Shown: positions 45,602 to 54,645, counted from the stretch's first letter. The stretch is DNA of 64,000 bases from Solirubrobacteraceae bacterium (GCA_025934395.1 JAICYC010000005.1:1-64000); one strand, 5' to 3'. Translations and numbers: made by a program. Notes: a model not told the origin generated them from the sequence alone.

Positions 45602-45670
45602 TCTTACGACAGCCGGGCCGAGCGCCCGGGATCCAGGGCGCCTCGCAACCGGGCCGCCGACGCGTAAGAA
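45602..45670. repeat. Spaced inverted repeat in divergent spacer
   Basis: TTCTTACG (45602-45609) and CGTAAGAA (45663-45670) are perfect complements 53 bases apart, with weaker symmetry just outside (GCGACCG / CGG..CGGCGAC). They lie between divergent genes and could be paired binding sites or a looped element. Confidence 0.5.
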
Positions 45671-45697
45671 GCGGCCGGCGACTGTCACTAAAAAAGC

Positions 45698-45928
45698 GTG
45701 CGACTGTTCAATCGAAGGCCGGAGGCAGCAGGCAATCTGGAGTCCGTCGCGTGGCGGATCGATCGGCTTCGCGACGCGGGCTTCCCTGCGTGGCTCGCCG
45801 ACGGCGTGGCACGCGACGCCGGCTACGACGTCCACGCGCTGCTCGAGCTAACCGACCGAGGCTGCCCCGCCGAGCTGGCAGCCCGGATCCTCGCCCCGCT
45901 GAGAGATGAGTACGAGCCGTGCCGATAA
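45698..45928 (+). CDS. Hypothetical small helical protein
   Basis: A 76-residue soluble protein: LESVAWRIDRLRDAGFPAWLADGVARDAGYDVHALLELTDRGCPAELAARILAPL, apparently three helices. The start is GTG 45698. Similar short proteins with a 'DAGFP..LA..VA' pattern occur in actinobacteria, but I know no function. It is 62 bases upstream of the sigma-factor gene and could be in the same transcript. Confidence 0.6.
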   Translation: MRLFNRRPEAAGNLESVAWRIDRLRDAGFPAWLADGVARDAGYDVHALLELTDRGCPAELAARILAPLRDEYEPCR

Positions 45929-45990
45929 CACCTCAGCGCCCGTCCACCGTGGCACTAAGGTCGTGCTCCGGTACTGTCGATCGCGCATTG

Positions 45991-46656
45991 ATGGACTCGT
46001 CGAAGATCGTGTTGAACCCTGCCGGTGCCGAGCAGGAGTCGCGGGTGTGGATCGAGCGGCTCACCGCGATTGGTTCGGAGCGCGACGCGGCGCTTGCGGA
46101 GCTGCACGCGCTGCTGTTGCGCGCGGCGCGCTTTGAGGTGGGCCGCCGGCGCGCCGCGTCTTCGCAGCTGCGTGGCGGCGACCACGATGACCTCGCCCAA
46201 CAGAGCGCAGACGACGCGTTGCTCGCGGTGCTTGGCAAGTTGGGAGATTTCCGCGGGGAGAGCCGCTTTACGACCTGGGCTTACAAGTTCGCGCTTTATG
46301 AGGCGGCCGCCAAGGTACGCAAGCGCTCCTGGCAGGGCCGCGAGGTACCGCTCACCGCCGAGGCGTGGCCGCTGATGGCCGATGATCACCAGCGCACCGC
46401 CCAGCAGTCTGTCGAGATCACAGAGAGGCTCGCGGCGCTGGGGGAGGCGATCGAGCGTGAGCTAACCCCGCACCAGCGTGAGGTACTGGTCGCGCTCGCG
46501 CTAAACGATGTGCCGATCGACGTGCTCGCAGAGCGGCTCAATACGACCCGAGGTGCGCTCTATAAGACGCTCCACGACGGGCGGCAGAAGCTCAGGAGCG
46601 TGCTCGCGGCGCGAGGCCTCGGTCTCGACGAACACAAGGAGCAAACCCCGGCATGA
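45991..46656 (+). CDS. ECF-like sigma-70 family sigma factor
   Basis: A 221-residue sigma factor: region 2 (DDLAQQSADDALLAVLGKLGDFRGESRFTTWAYKFALYEAAAKVRKR, with the -10-reading FRGESRFTTWAY helix) and region 4 (LTPHQREVLVALALNDVPIDVLAERLNTTRGALYKTLHDGRQKLR). The linker is longer than in most ECF factors and the N-terminal 30 residues are extra. The stop overlaps the anti-sigma ATG (ATGA). A related sigma factor without partner is at 55968. ATG 45991 is the best start. Confidence 0.9.
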   Translation: MDSSKIVLNPAGAEQESRVWIERLTAIGSERDAALAELHALLLRAARFEVGRRRAASSQLRGGDHDDLAQQSADDALLAVLGKLGDFRGESRFTTWAYKFALYEAAAKVRKRSWQGREVPLTAEAWPLMADDHQRTAQQSVEITERLAALGEAIERELTPHQREVLVALALNDVPIDVLAERLNTTRGALYKTLHDGRQKLRSVLAARGLGLDEHKEQTPA

Positions 46657-46901
46657 TCGCACCGGGCCACTCCAACCGCGATGATCTGCTCGCGCGCCTC
46701 ACCGGTCCGCCGGGTCCGGAGCTCAGCTGCGAGGAGTGCTTCGCCCAACTCGACCACTACGTCGAGCTCGAGCTCGCCGGGACCGACGCAGATACGACGA
46801 TTCCTGGGATGCGCGCGCACCTCGAGGGTTGCTCGGCGTGCGGAGAGGATCACGAAAGCCTGCGCGCGCTGATCGCCACGGAGGCGAGAGCAGACACGTA
46901 G
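46653..46901 (+). CDS. Very small zinc-finger (ZAS-type) anti-sigma factor
   Basis: An 82-residue cytosolic protein with CEECFAQLDHYVELEL and MRAHLEGCSACGEDHESLRAL, i.e. the H-x3-C-x2-C anti-sigma zinc motif, with an earlier CEEC pair. No membrane helix is present, so it would act as a soluble, probably redox-sensitive, inhibitor of the upstream sigma factor. It overlaps that gene by 4 bases. Anti-sigma activity is inferred from motif and coupling. Confidence 0.8.
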   Translation: MIAPGHSNRDDLLARLTGPPGPELSCEECFAQLDHYVELELAGTDADTTIPGMRAHLEGCSACGEDHESLRALIATEARADT

Positions 46902-46950
46902 CGGCAAGCGCTACGCGGCGCACCACGTGCTGTAGTTGAGGACTCGTCCG

Positions 46951-48960
46951 ATGTCACGGGTCGGTGGAGACAGTAGTGAGGGCCAAAGCGCCTCCGCCGA
47001 GGAGATGACCGACATCAGTCCGGCGTCCGCCGTTGTTGGCCTGGACGAGGACGAGCTCACGGTTTTGCGCCAGGTGGGCGACCAGTGGGGGCGGGCGTTG
47101 GCTCCGCGGCGTGCGTGGTTGCGCGCGCTGCCCATCGATCCGGCTCTGCATCGGTTTCCGCGCTCGCCGCAGACGGGCGATCATGGGCGCTTTGCGATGG
47201 TCGACTTCGTCGAGACCGACGACCCGGCAGAGATCGTGGCCACCCCGCACGCCGGTGCCGGGGCCTCCGGGTCCAGGCGCGCGGCATCGACGTGGCGTCG
47301 GGTGGTGTTGGGGGCGCCGCTGAGAAGCAGCGCCGTGGCTCACGAGCGGATGCGCAAGTTGGTGGCGCTGCCGGTGCTTTCGTCTGACGCGCTCTCCTCG
47401 GTCGCGTATGGGCCCGAGGCGATGCTCGCCGTGCTCGCGCTGGCCGGCAGCGGCGCGCTGGGCCTGTCGCTGGAGATCTCGGTGGCGATAGTTGTGCTGA
47501 TGGTCGCCGTGGGCCTCTCATACCGCCAGCTGATCAGGGCCTACCCGCACGGTGGAGGCTCCTACATCGTGGCCGGCGAGAACCTCGGCGAGCTCCCCGC
47601 GTTGATCGCGGCGGCCGGTCTGATGACCGACTACGTGCTGACCGTGGCCGTGTCGATCTCCGCCGGGGTCGCGGCGATCACCTCGGCCGTCCCCGGCCTG
47701 ACCCACGACGCCGTCCCGCTCGGGCTCGCGACGATCGCGATTCTCTTGGCGGGAAACCTGCGTGGCGTCCGCGAGGCCGGCACGATCTTCTCAGCGCCCA
47801 CCTACGCGTTCGTGCTGGCCATTTTCGCCCTCATCGCCGTCGGGCTCATCGACGCCTCCGCGCACGGCTTTTCGCCTCCCCACGTCGTCGGCCTCAAGCC
47901 GATCGAGGGCATCACCGTGCTGTTGGTGCTGCGTGCCTTCTCCTCGGGCGCGACGGCGATGACCGGCATAGAGGCGATCTCGAACGCCGTTCCCGCCTTC
48001 CAGCCGCCGTCCTCGCGCAACGCGCGAACGGTGCTCACGCTGATGGTTGGTCTGCTGGTCGCGATGTTCGCCGGCCTCGTGGTGCTGATGCACGTGGATG
48101 GGATCGTCCCCCGCGCTGGCCAGACCGCGCTCTCGCAACTGGCCCATCGCAGCTTCGGGTCTGGACCGCTGTACGCCTACGTGCAGGCCGCCACGGCGCT
48201 GGTGCTGCTGCTGGCCGCCAACACCGCCTTCAACGGCTTCCCGCGCCTGCTGTCATTCATGGCCCGCAACGGGCACGCGCCGCGCCTGTTCCTACGGCTC
48301 GGTGACCGTCTGGCGTTCAGCAACGGCACGATCGCGCTCGCCGCGGCGGCCGCGATCCTGCTGGTCGCGTTCGACGGCCGCACCGACCCGCTGATCCCCC
48401 TCTACGCCGTCGGGGTGTTCATCGCCTTCACCTTCTCCCAGATCGGGATGGTCGTGCACTGGTGGCGCCGACGCGAGGAGCATTGGCGCAAGAGCATGCT
48501 GCTCAACGCCCTCGGGGCCGTGCTCTCGGCCGTTGTCTTCGTCATCGCCGCGGTGACCAAGTTCAGCCAGGGAGCATGGGTCGCGCTGCTGTTGATCGTG
48601 CTGCTCGTGCTCCTCGCCTGGCGCATCCGCCGGCACTACGACAGCGTCCGCCAGGCGCTCGCCCTACACCCGCTCGACCCCCCCCGCGGCCCACGATCCG
48701 ATAGTGCCAGCGCTCGTCCGTGCCCCGAACAGCGAGAGCTCGCGCACCAGCCAACGCGCCGAGGACGACGAGAGTCCCGACCAACTCCGGCATCTGGCGG
48801 TCGTGCCGATCGTCCGCCTGGATCTGTCCAGCCTGCGCGCCCTGGCCTACGCCGCCTCCCTGGGCCAACCGTTGCTGGCCGTGCACATCAGCCCCGGCGA
48901 AGACGAGGCAGCACGCTTCCGGAGCTACTGGGCCGCGTGGGGCGATCACCTGCCGCTTGA
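46951..48960 (+). CDS. APC-family permease, first part (frame breaks at C8 tract)
   Basis: Amino-acid permease of the APC superfamily with about 12 helices: VLGAPLRSSAVAHERMRKLVALPVLSSDALSSVAYGPEAML, then AYPHGGGSYIVAGENLGELPAL and ANTAFNGFPRLLSFMARNGHAPRLF. An unusual 90-residue soluble extension precedes the helices. Correct coding ends near residue 575 (HYDSVRQALALHPLD), just before eight C bases at 48678-48685; after that the frame is nonsense to 48960. The rest of the protein continues in another frame at 48704. ATG 46951 follows TTGAGGA; ATG 47005 is an alternative. Confidence 0.8.
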   Translation: MSRVGGDSSEGQSASAEEMTDISPASAVVGLDEDELTVLRQVGDQWGRALAPRRAWLRALPIDPALHRFPRSPQTGDHGRFAMVDFVETDDPAEIVATPHAGAGASGSRRAASTWRRVVLGAPLRSSAVAHERMRKLVALPVLSSDALSSVAYGPEAMLAVLALAGSGALGLSLEISVAIVVLMVAVGLSYRQLIRAYPHGGGSYIVAGENLGELPALIAAAGLMTDYVLTVAVSISAGVAAITSAVPGLTHDAVPLGLATIAILLAGNLRGVREAGTIFSAPTYAFVLAIFALIAVGLIDASAHGFSPPHVVGLKPIEGITVLLVLRAFSSGATAMTGIEAISNAVPAFQPPSSRNARTVLTLMVGLLVAMFAGLVVLMHVDGIVPRAGQTALSQLAHRSFGSGPLYAYVQAATALVLLLAANTAFNGFPRLLSFMARNGHAPRLFLRLGDRLAFSNGTIALAAAAAILLVAFDGRTDPLIPLYAVGVFIAFTFSQIGMVVHWWRRREEHWRKSMLLNALGAVLSAVVFVIAAVTKFSQGAWVALLLIVLLVLLAWRIRRHYDSVRQALALHPLDPPRGPRSDSASARPCPEQRELAHQPTRRGRRESRPTPASGGRADRPPGSVQPARPGLRRLPGPTVAGRAHQPRRRRGSTLPELLGRVGRSPAA

Positions 48961-49189
48961 GATCGTTGACTCCCCCTACCGGGCGCTGGTCGCGCCGCTG
49001 GCGTGCTACATCGACGCGCTGCGCACCCAGCGGTCCGAGCTCACGCTAACCGTCATCCTGCCCGAGCTGATCGTCAAGCACCGCTGGCACCAGCCACTGC
49101 ACAACGGCACCGCCCGCCGGTTGCGACGTGTCCTGCGACGCCAGCCGGGAGTAGTCATCATCACGATCCCCCTCCACCTGCCGACCTGA
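48704..49189 (+). CDS. C-terminal cytosolic domain of the APC permease, displaced by frameshift
   Basis: LRHLAVVPIVRLDLSSLRALAYAASLGQPLLAVHISPGEDEAARFRSYWAAWGDHLPLEIVDSPYRALVAPLACYIDAL matches the USP-like C-terminal domain that full-length relatives carry fused behind the helices. Coding sense in this frame begins before the GTG at 48704 (AAHDPIVP upstream), which shows it is the continuation of the upstream gene rather than a free-standing one. One C fewer in the C8 tract would restore a single 745-residue protein. Confidence 0.7.
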   Translation: MPALVRAPNSESSRTSQRAEDDESPDQLRHLAVVPIVRLDLSSLRALAYAASLGQPLLAVHISPGEDEAARFRSYWAAWGDHLPLEIVDSPYRALVAPLACYIDALRTQRSELTLTVILPELIVKHRWHQPLHNGTARRLRRVLRRQPGVVIITIPLHLPT

Positions 49190-49628
49190 CCGCGGGTGTG
49201 AGCGCCGCGGCCCACCAGAGGTCACTCACCCCGAGCGCCCCGCTGACTCACCAGCTTTGGTCTCGGCCTGCTCGCGATGATCTCTACCGCGCCGAACCAC
49301 TCGAGCGGTCATCGACGAAGAAGGCCTGGATGATGACGTCGGAGTCGATGTGGGCTTTGGGCGAGGAAGGCCTTGCGCCGATCGTAAGAAGGAAACGCCA
49401 AGCGACGCTAGAGCAGCGTGTCAAGCCAGCTTCGTCTCCGGCGGCCGCGGCTGCGGGCCATCGTGATGCGCCTGCCCGGCCTTGCCGACTGCCACCCGGC
49501 CGGCGCCCAGGTGGGCTGCGTGGTGCGCAGCCGCCATGAGGCGCTGATCCGCTCGCGCCTGCGCGTCGACGGGCGACCGTCTCGCCGACACCGACATGCC
49601 GCTGACGTGAAGCTCGAGAGCTCTCACG
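49190..49628. other. Gene-poor stretch with debris
   Basis: No credible gene. The right part (49539-49606) matches the 3' part of the reductase gene at 61233. The left part (49300-49530) contains open but unrecognisable frames. Confidence 0.55.
49539..49606 (+). pseudogene. Fragment of NAD(P)H-reductase gene (copy of 62398-62464)
   Basis: Thirty-one bases (49539-49569) are identical to 62398-62428, encoding the conserved ALIRSRLRVD peptide. The next 35 or so bases are still clearly similar, with a one-base indel. The rest of the reductase gene is absent, so this is a non-functional remnant or recombination scar. Confidence 0.7.
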
Positions 49629-50762
49629 ATGCCTGAGTACGCCCTGCGGCTGCGTCGCTATGACCCGCAGTCGGGACAGGGCGCCTACTGGGAGCAGTTC
49701 ACGGTCGAGCTGGACGGCCACCGCTCGGTGCTCGACGCGATCCTCAAGCAGCGTGCGGAGCGCGATGGCACGATCGGCATCCGCTGCTCCTGCCGGTCGG
49801 CGATCTGCGGCTCCTGTGGAGTGCGGATCAATGACAAGCCGGGGCTGGCCTGCCACACCCATCTCGACCGCGCGGCGCAGGCCGGGCGCGAGGGCAGTCA
49901 GGTGATCGTGGTCGAGCCGATGGGCAACATGCCCGTTATCAAGGACCTGATCGTCGACATGGACGCGGTCCACTGGAAGAAGATCCAGCGGGTCACGCCC
50001 TGGCTGATCAACAAGCAGCCGATTCCCGAGCGAGAGTACGTCGTGCCCAAGGAGAGCATGCTGGACATCACCCAGTCGATGGCGTGCATCCAGTGCGGGG
50101 CGTGCGTGTCGGACTGCCTCTCGCTGGAGGTGGACCCGCTCTTCATCGGGCCGGCGCAGCTCGCGAAGGCGTATCGCTTCGTCGGCGACCCGCGCGACGC
50201 CCAGCACGAGCAGCGGCTACGCGAGCTGGCCGAGGATCCGCACGGGATCTACGACTGCACGCATTGCTGGGCGTGCATCGACGCCTGCCCCAAGGGGGTC
50301 GCGCCGATGAGCCAGATCATGCGCCTGCGGCGCCTCGCCGGCTCAGACCACCAGATCGAGGACGCCAATAACGGCCACCGCCACGAGCTCGCCTTCACCA
50401 ATAACATCGCTCGCAACGGCTTGCTGGCGGAGGCCGACGTGCTGCCCGATTCCTACGGTGGCAAGCTCCATCCGCGCGCTATCGGAGTGCTGCTGGCTTC
50501 GCTGCCGGTGATCCTGCGAGCGCTAGTGCGGCGTAAGGTCACACTGCGCAGCGCGCTGCTTCACCCCCATCGCGGGCGGTTTAAGGACCTGAGTGGCCTG
50601 TTTGACCAGATCGAGCGCCGCGCCGAGCGCCGCGAGCTGAACCTCTACATCACCGGCTACGACAGCGCCGAGCCTGCGCAAGTCGCCGGGAACGGGCCGG
50701 CGATGGTCGCCACCGGCGCCAGCCCCACACGAGGCGCCGCAGACGAGGGCGAGGGCCGATGA
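49629..50762 (+). CDS. Succinate dehydrogenase/fumarate reductase-type iron-sulfur subunit
   Basis: A 377-residue SdhB/FrdB-like protein. A plant-type ferredoxin domain (1-105) binds [2Fe-2S] with Cys55, Cys60, Cys63 and Cys75. The C-terminal ferredoxin domain has [11 protein letters not shown] (Cys153, 156, 159, 163) and [14 protein letters not shown] (Cys210, 213, 216, 220), consistent with two [4Fe-4S] (or one plus [3Fe-4S]) clusters. The extra 140 C-terminal residues go beyond ordinary SdhB (about 240). The gene overlaps the next one by 4 bases. No flavoprotein or membrane-anchor gene is in the window. Confidence 0.9.
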   Translation: MPEYALRLRRYDPQSGQGAYWEQFTVELDGHRSVLDAILKQRAERDGTIGIRCSCRSAICGSCGVRINDKPGLACHTHLDRAAQAGREGSQVIVVEPMGNMPVIKDLIVDMDAVHWKKIQRVTPWLINKQPIPEREYVVPKESMLDITQSMACIQCGACVSDCLSLEVDPLFIGPAQLAKAYRFVGDPRDAQHEQRLRELAEDPHGIYDCTHCWACIDACPKGVAPMSQIMRLRRLAGSDHQIEDANNGHRHELAFTNNIARNGLLAEADVLPDSYGGKLHPRAIGVLLASLPVILRALVRRKVTLRSALLHPHRGRFKDLSGLFDQIERRAERRELNLYITGYDSAEPAQVAGNGPAMVATGASPTRGAADEGEGR

Positions 50763-51661
50763 AGGTCGCCTACTGGCCGGGTTGCGTCAGCCGCGGGTTC
50801 ACCCCCGAGCTGCACGGCTCGATGGCCGCGGTCGCGCCGCTGTTGGGGATCGAGCTGATCGAGCTCGACCGCGCCGCCTGCTGCGGCGCGGGGGTGATCG
50901 CCGAGCACAACCAGGAGCTGGCCGACACGCTGAACGCGCGCACCTTCGCACTCGCGCAGCAGACCGACGGCGAGCTGATGATGAACATCTGCTCGACCTG
51001 CCAGGGAGCGCAGACCGAGTGCCAGACGCGCCTGGATGCCAACGCCGACTACCGCGCCCAGATCAACCGCTCGCTGGCGACCCAAGAGCTCTCCTACGAG
51101 GCCGGGCTGACCAACAAGAACTTCCTCTGGCTGCTGGTCGAGGAGGTCGGCCTCGACGCGCTCCAGGCCAAGGTCAGGCGGCCGCTGAGGAACCTGCGGG
51201 TCGGCCCGTTCTACGGCTGTTACATCGTGCGCCCGATGGACCAGCTCGCAATCGACGACGAGCACCCCCGCCACCGCTACCTGCACTGGCTGATCGAGGC
51301 ACTCGGCGGCACCGTGATCGACTACGCCGGCGTCTATAAGTGCTGCGGCTTCCCGATCATCACGATGAACCGCGAGGCCTCGCTCAAGCAGGCCGCCCGC
51401 CACCTCGGCGATGCGATCGACGCCGAGGCCGACTGCCTGGTGACGCCCTGTCCGCTCTGCCACCTCAACCTCGACCTCCAACAGCCGCTGGCCGCCAAGC
51501 TGGCCGGCCGCCGGCTCGGGATGCCCGTGCTCCACCTCCCCCAGCTCGTCGGGCTCGCGCTCGGCCTCGAACCCAGGCAGCTCAGCATGGACAAGCACAT
51601 CGTCAGGCCCAGCTCGGTGATCGACTGGTCGGCCGCCGTCGTGGCGGCGAGCGCAGCCTAG
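50759..51661 (+). CDS. HdrB/SdhE-like CCG-domain iron-sulfur protein
   Basis: A 300-residue protein with two CCG modules: Cys9, Cys41-42 (AACCGAG), Cys78, Cys81, Cys88, then Cys154, Cys195-196 (YKCCGFPI), Cys231 and Cys234 (TPCPLC). This matches heterodisulfide-reductase subunit B and the SdhE subunit of type E succinate:quinone reductases, where it links the Fe-S subunit to the quinone or other acceptor. The ATG overlaps the SdhB-like stop (ATGA). It has no membrane helices. It could be a type E SQR part or a separate electron carrier. Confidence 0.88.
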   Translation: MKVAYWPGCVSRGFTPELHGSMAAVAPLLGIELIELDRAACCGAGVIAEHNQELADTLNARTFALAQQTDGELMMNICSTCQGAQTECQTRLDANADYRAQINRSLATQELSYEAGLTNKNFLWLLVEEVGLDALQAKVRRPLRNLRVGPFYGCYIVRPMDQLAIDDEHPRHRYLHWLIEALGGTVIDYAGVYKCCGFPIITMNREASLKQAARHLGDAIDAEADCLVTPCPLCHLNLDLQQPLAAKLAGRRLGMPVLHLPQLVGLALGLEPRQLSMDKHIVRPSSVIDWSAAVVAASAA

Positions 51662-51705
51662 CTGGGGCAGCTATGGGCGGCCGAGGACCGGCATGCTCGC
51701 TTGGA

Positions 51706-52356
51706 TTAGACGGCCGGCTCTGTAGGCTCCGCCGCCGTCTGCCCACCTGCCAGCTCTCGCGGCTGCGACGGTTCCGCAAGCCTGGGCACCAGTAGCCGGT
51801 GACTCTCGATGATCGCTGCCGCGACGTCGGCGACCTTGCGCCCGTTGTGCTGCGAGTGCTCGCGCAGCATTCCGAAGGCTGTGTCGCTGTCGATCACGTG
51901 ACGAGCCATCAGGATTCCCTTCGCCTGCTCGATGACGCTGCGACGTCCGAAAGCTCCCTGCAGGCTGTGGTACTCGGTGAAGCGCTGCAGCGTGATGTCG
52001 ATCGCGCTCTGCAGCTCCTCGGGGGAGGCGTCGACGATATAGGCGAACACACCGCGCTTGGCCGCCTCATGGACGTAGCCGGGATCGCGTGCCGCGAGCA
52101 GCGCGATCACCGGGCAGGAGGCTTCGCGGACGATCTCTCCAATTAGCTCGAGCGCGTGCTCCGAGGAGACGCCGAGCCCGACAAGCGCGACGTCGGGATC
52201 CTCTCTCGCCGTCACCGCACCGACCTCCTTGACGTCGATCTCGCGCGCGATCACCTCATGACCAAGCCCGGCGACGACCTGTGCCAGGAGGTCGAGCCTG
52301 TCGCGTCGCTCGTTGGCGATCAGCACGCGGAGATGCTCGACTCCGTTCTCAGCCAT
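51706..52356 (-). CDS. ANTAR-domain response regulator-like RNA-binding protein
   Basis: About 216 residues. A pseudo-receiver (1-120, LRVLIANERRDRLDLLAQVVAGLGHEVI, with weak conservation of the phospho-acceptor site) is followed by an ANTAR domain (about 135-190, RRSVIEQAKGILMARHVIDSDTAFGMLREHSQHNGRKVADVAAAII), which binds tandem-hairpin RNA and prevents termination. A 35-residue tail follows. ATG 52356 is preferred; ATG 52389 adds 11 residues. No adjacent sensor kinase. Confidence 0.88.
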   Translation of the reverse strand: MAENGVEHLRVLIANERRDRLDLLAQVVAGLGHEVIAREIDVKEVGAVTAREDPDVALVGLGVSSEHALELIGEIVREASCPVIALLAARDPGYVHEAAKRGVFAYIVDASPEELQSAIDITLQRFTEYHSLQGAFGRRSVIEQAKGILMARHVIDSDTAFGMLREHSQHNGRKVADVAAAIIESHRLLVPRLAEPSQPRELAGGQTAAEPTEPAV

Positions 52357-52389
52357 CGCCCGATCGTGAGGGCGGGGGACCAATGTCAT

Positions 52390-52876
52390 AGCCGAATTTT
52401 ACCGGGCGCCGGCACGCTCGGTGCGAGTGCCCGCCGACGCTGCGAAGGCGTTCCAGAGGCAACGCTCCCACAACGCCCTTGCCGGTGCGCAGCGCAAGAG
52501 CGGCTCGAGCCGGGGGCGACGATGGTCGAGCGCGTGGGTCTCGCACCACCACGGTAAGACGTGGAGCTGGACCGACGCTACAGCCTAGGACGGCCCTCGA
52601 GTTGGCCAGTTGCTAGCAGGGGGGCTCGGCGAGCGAAGACCGCTGGTGAGTGCTGCCCTCGCATCGTTCCGCCCTTACGAAGGTGCTCTCGTCGGCGCGA
52701 CATCAACCGCAAAAGGACTCGATCATGCAGCCGTGGAACCTGAAGATGCCACCTGAAAGCGGCAACATGGGCCGGCGCGAGTCCGGGTTCGCCTCAGCCG
52801 CTCGCGATCGTTTCGGGCCTCGCGGCTCCATCAGTCTGAGCCGCCTGCCCGCCTGCGGGTCGCCCGGGTCTCGGGC
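52390..52876. other. Spacer upstream of NDH-2, small possible ORF
   Basis: About 490 bases. An open frame of 51 codons from ATG 52725 (AAAAGGA upstream) ends overlapping the NDH-2 start as ATGA, so it could be a leader peptide or a short gene. Its sequence (MQPWNLKMPPESGNMGRRE) matches nothing I recognise. The rest shows no gene. Confidence 0.4.
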
Positions 52877-54238
52877 ATGAGCGAACCGGCTGGACGGCAT
52901 CGGGTGGTCGTCGTAGGGGGCGGCTTCGGCGGCCTTCAGGCCGTCCGCAGCCTGCGGCGTGCGCCGGTCGATGTCACGCTCGTCGATCGCCGCAACTTCC
53001 ACCTGTTTCAGCCGCTGCTCTACCAAGTCGCGACCGGCGCGCTCTCGCCAGCGGAGATCGCCACGCCCCTGCGCGTCGTTCTCAAGCGCCAGAAGAACGT
53101 TCGCGTGGTGTTGGGTGAGGTTCGCGACTTTGACCTCGATCATCGGCGCCTGGTGCTGGACGCGCTCGCGAACGGCGACGACGGCCTCGTCATTCCCTAT
53201 GAGACGCTGATCGTCGCGGGCGGCTCACGCTATTCCTACTTCGGGCACGACGAGTGGCGGCCATTCGCGCTCGAGATCAAGTCACTGGAGAGCGCCCTTG
53301 CCGTCAGGCGGCGGATCTTCACCGCGTTCGAGGCGGCCGAGATCGAGCAGGACCGCAAGCGCCGCGAGGCGTGGCTCACCTTCGTGGTCGTGGGTGGGGG
53401 ACCGACCGGGGTCGAGATGGCGGGACAGATCGCCGAGCTCGCGCGCGACACGCTGTCTCGTGACTTCCACTCGGTCGATCCCCGGCGCGCCCGGATTCTG
53501 CTCGTCGAGGCATCCGAGCGCCTCCTACCAGCGTTCTCGCCACGGCTCTCGACACGGGCGGCGCACACGCTGCAGGAGCTCGGGGTCACCGTGCTCCTCG
53601 ACACGTCGGTCGTCGACCTCGACGAGGAGTCGGTCGTGAGTAAGGGCCCTGGCGGCAGGAGCACGCACGTCCCGACGCGCACGATCGTCTGGGCTGCCGG
53701 CGTCGTCGCCGGTGAATTGTCGGGTGCGCTCGCCGCCGCCAGCGGCGCAGCGCTCGACCGCACGGGACGCGTGGCGGTGGGACCTGAGCTGACGGTCGAG
53801 GGACACCCAGAGGTGATCGCGCTCGGCGACATGGTGAGCGCGCACGACACGGCGGGCAACGAGGTCCCGCTGCCCGGCCTCGCCTCAACGGCGATGCAGC
53901 AGGGCCGTTACGCCGCCAGGTCCGTCCGCCGGCGCGCGCGGGGCAAGTCCTCAGAGCCCTTCCAGTTCGTGGACAAGGGCAACCTCGCGACGATTGGCCG
54001 GGCCCACGCCGTCGCGGAAATCAAGGGCATTCAGACCAGCGGCATGCTCGCCTGGCTGATCTGGTTGAGCGTCCACATCTTCTACCTGATCGGCCTGCAG
54101 AACCGGCTGCTCGTGCTCACCCGCTGGGCATTCAGCTTTGTGACCCGCGGACGCGGCGCGAGGCTGATCACCGGGGAATCGGCTGCACCCGCAACGGCCG
54201 GGACCGCGACGGTCAGCGGCAGCGAGAGCAACAGCTGA
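52877..54238 (+). CDS. ndh: Type II NADH:quinone oxidoreductase (NDH-2)
   Basis: A 453-residue FAD enzyme that oxidises NADH without pumping protons. FAD-binding VVVVGGGFGGLQAVRSLR (residues 10-27) with NFHLFQPLLYQVATGALSP, NADH-binding VVVGGGPTGVEMAGQIAELA, AALDRTGRVAVGPELTVEGHPEVIALGDM and a C-terminal membrane-anchoring helix (LAWLIWLSVHIFYLIGLQNRLLVLTRWAFSF) are all present. It could feed the respiratory chain together with the SdhB-HdrB module. ATG 52877. Confidence 0.93.
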   Translation: MSEPAGRHRVVVVGGGFGGLQAVRSLRRAPVDVTLVDRRNFHLFQPLLYQVATGALSPAEIATPLRVVLKRQKNVRVVLGEVRDFDLDHRRLVLDALANGDDGLVIPYETLIVAGGSRYSYFGHDEWRPFALEIKSLESALAVRRRIFTAFEAAEIEQDRKRREAWLTFVVVGGGPTGVEMAGQIAELARDTLSRDFHSVDPRRARILLVEASERLLPAFSPRLSTRAAHTLQELGVTVLLDTSVVDLDEESVVSKGPGGRSTHVPTRTIVWAAGVVAGELSGALAAASGAALDRTGRVAVGPELTVEGHPEVIALGDMVSAHDTAGNEVPLPGLASTAMQQGRYAARSVRRRARGKSSEPFQFVDKGNLATIGRAHAVAEIKGIQTSGMLAWLIWLSVHIFYLIGLQNRLLVLTRWAFSFVTRGRGARLITGESAAPATAGTATVSGSESNS

Positions 54239-54645
54239 TCGCTGGGCGTCGCTAGCACGATTCGGTCCAGACGAGCCAGCGGCCGCGGGCCGCCGTTGAC
54301 GTCGCAACCAGCGGGCAATCTGAAACGCGCTCGTCTGTATCGCACCCAGCCAGTCCCGCCCGCGCACTCGGGGGCGCACGCCCAGACCAGACCGCACGCC
54401 CCGCCCGTCGGAGTCCCCACACGCCGGATTCACCGGCGACGACCCACCCCAGTCTGACGCGCCGACTGCGCGACCCGGCTAGCAGTCCAACCGCCCGTGC
54501 GCCTCTCGCGTCAGTGTGCTTACGAAACGAAGGTCGATGCATCACCGGTTTGGTCTGTTGATGAATCCCGTGCTTGCACGAGCGCCCGGTCTGAAAGGAT
54601 CGCTCGATTCGCGCCGACGGCGCGGCAGCAAGTGGAAGGAGAGGC
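54239..54645. other. Spacer, no gene seen
   Basis: About 400 bases before the Crp-type gene with no plausible coding frame or clear structure. It should hold the promoter of the regulator; AAGGAG lies just before the GTG at 54646. Confidence 0.5.

Noticed and set aside
49284-50207. Minus-strand 307-codon open frame
   Set aside because: Most of it is antisense to the SdhB-like gene.
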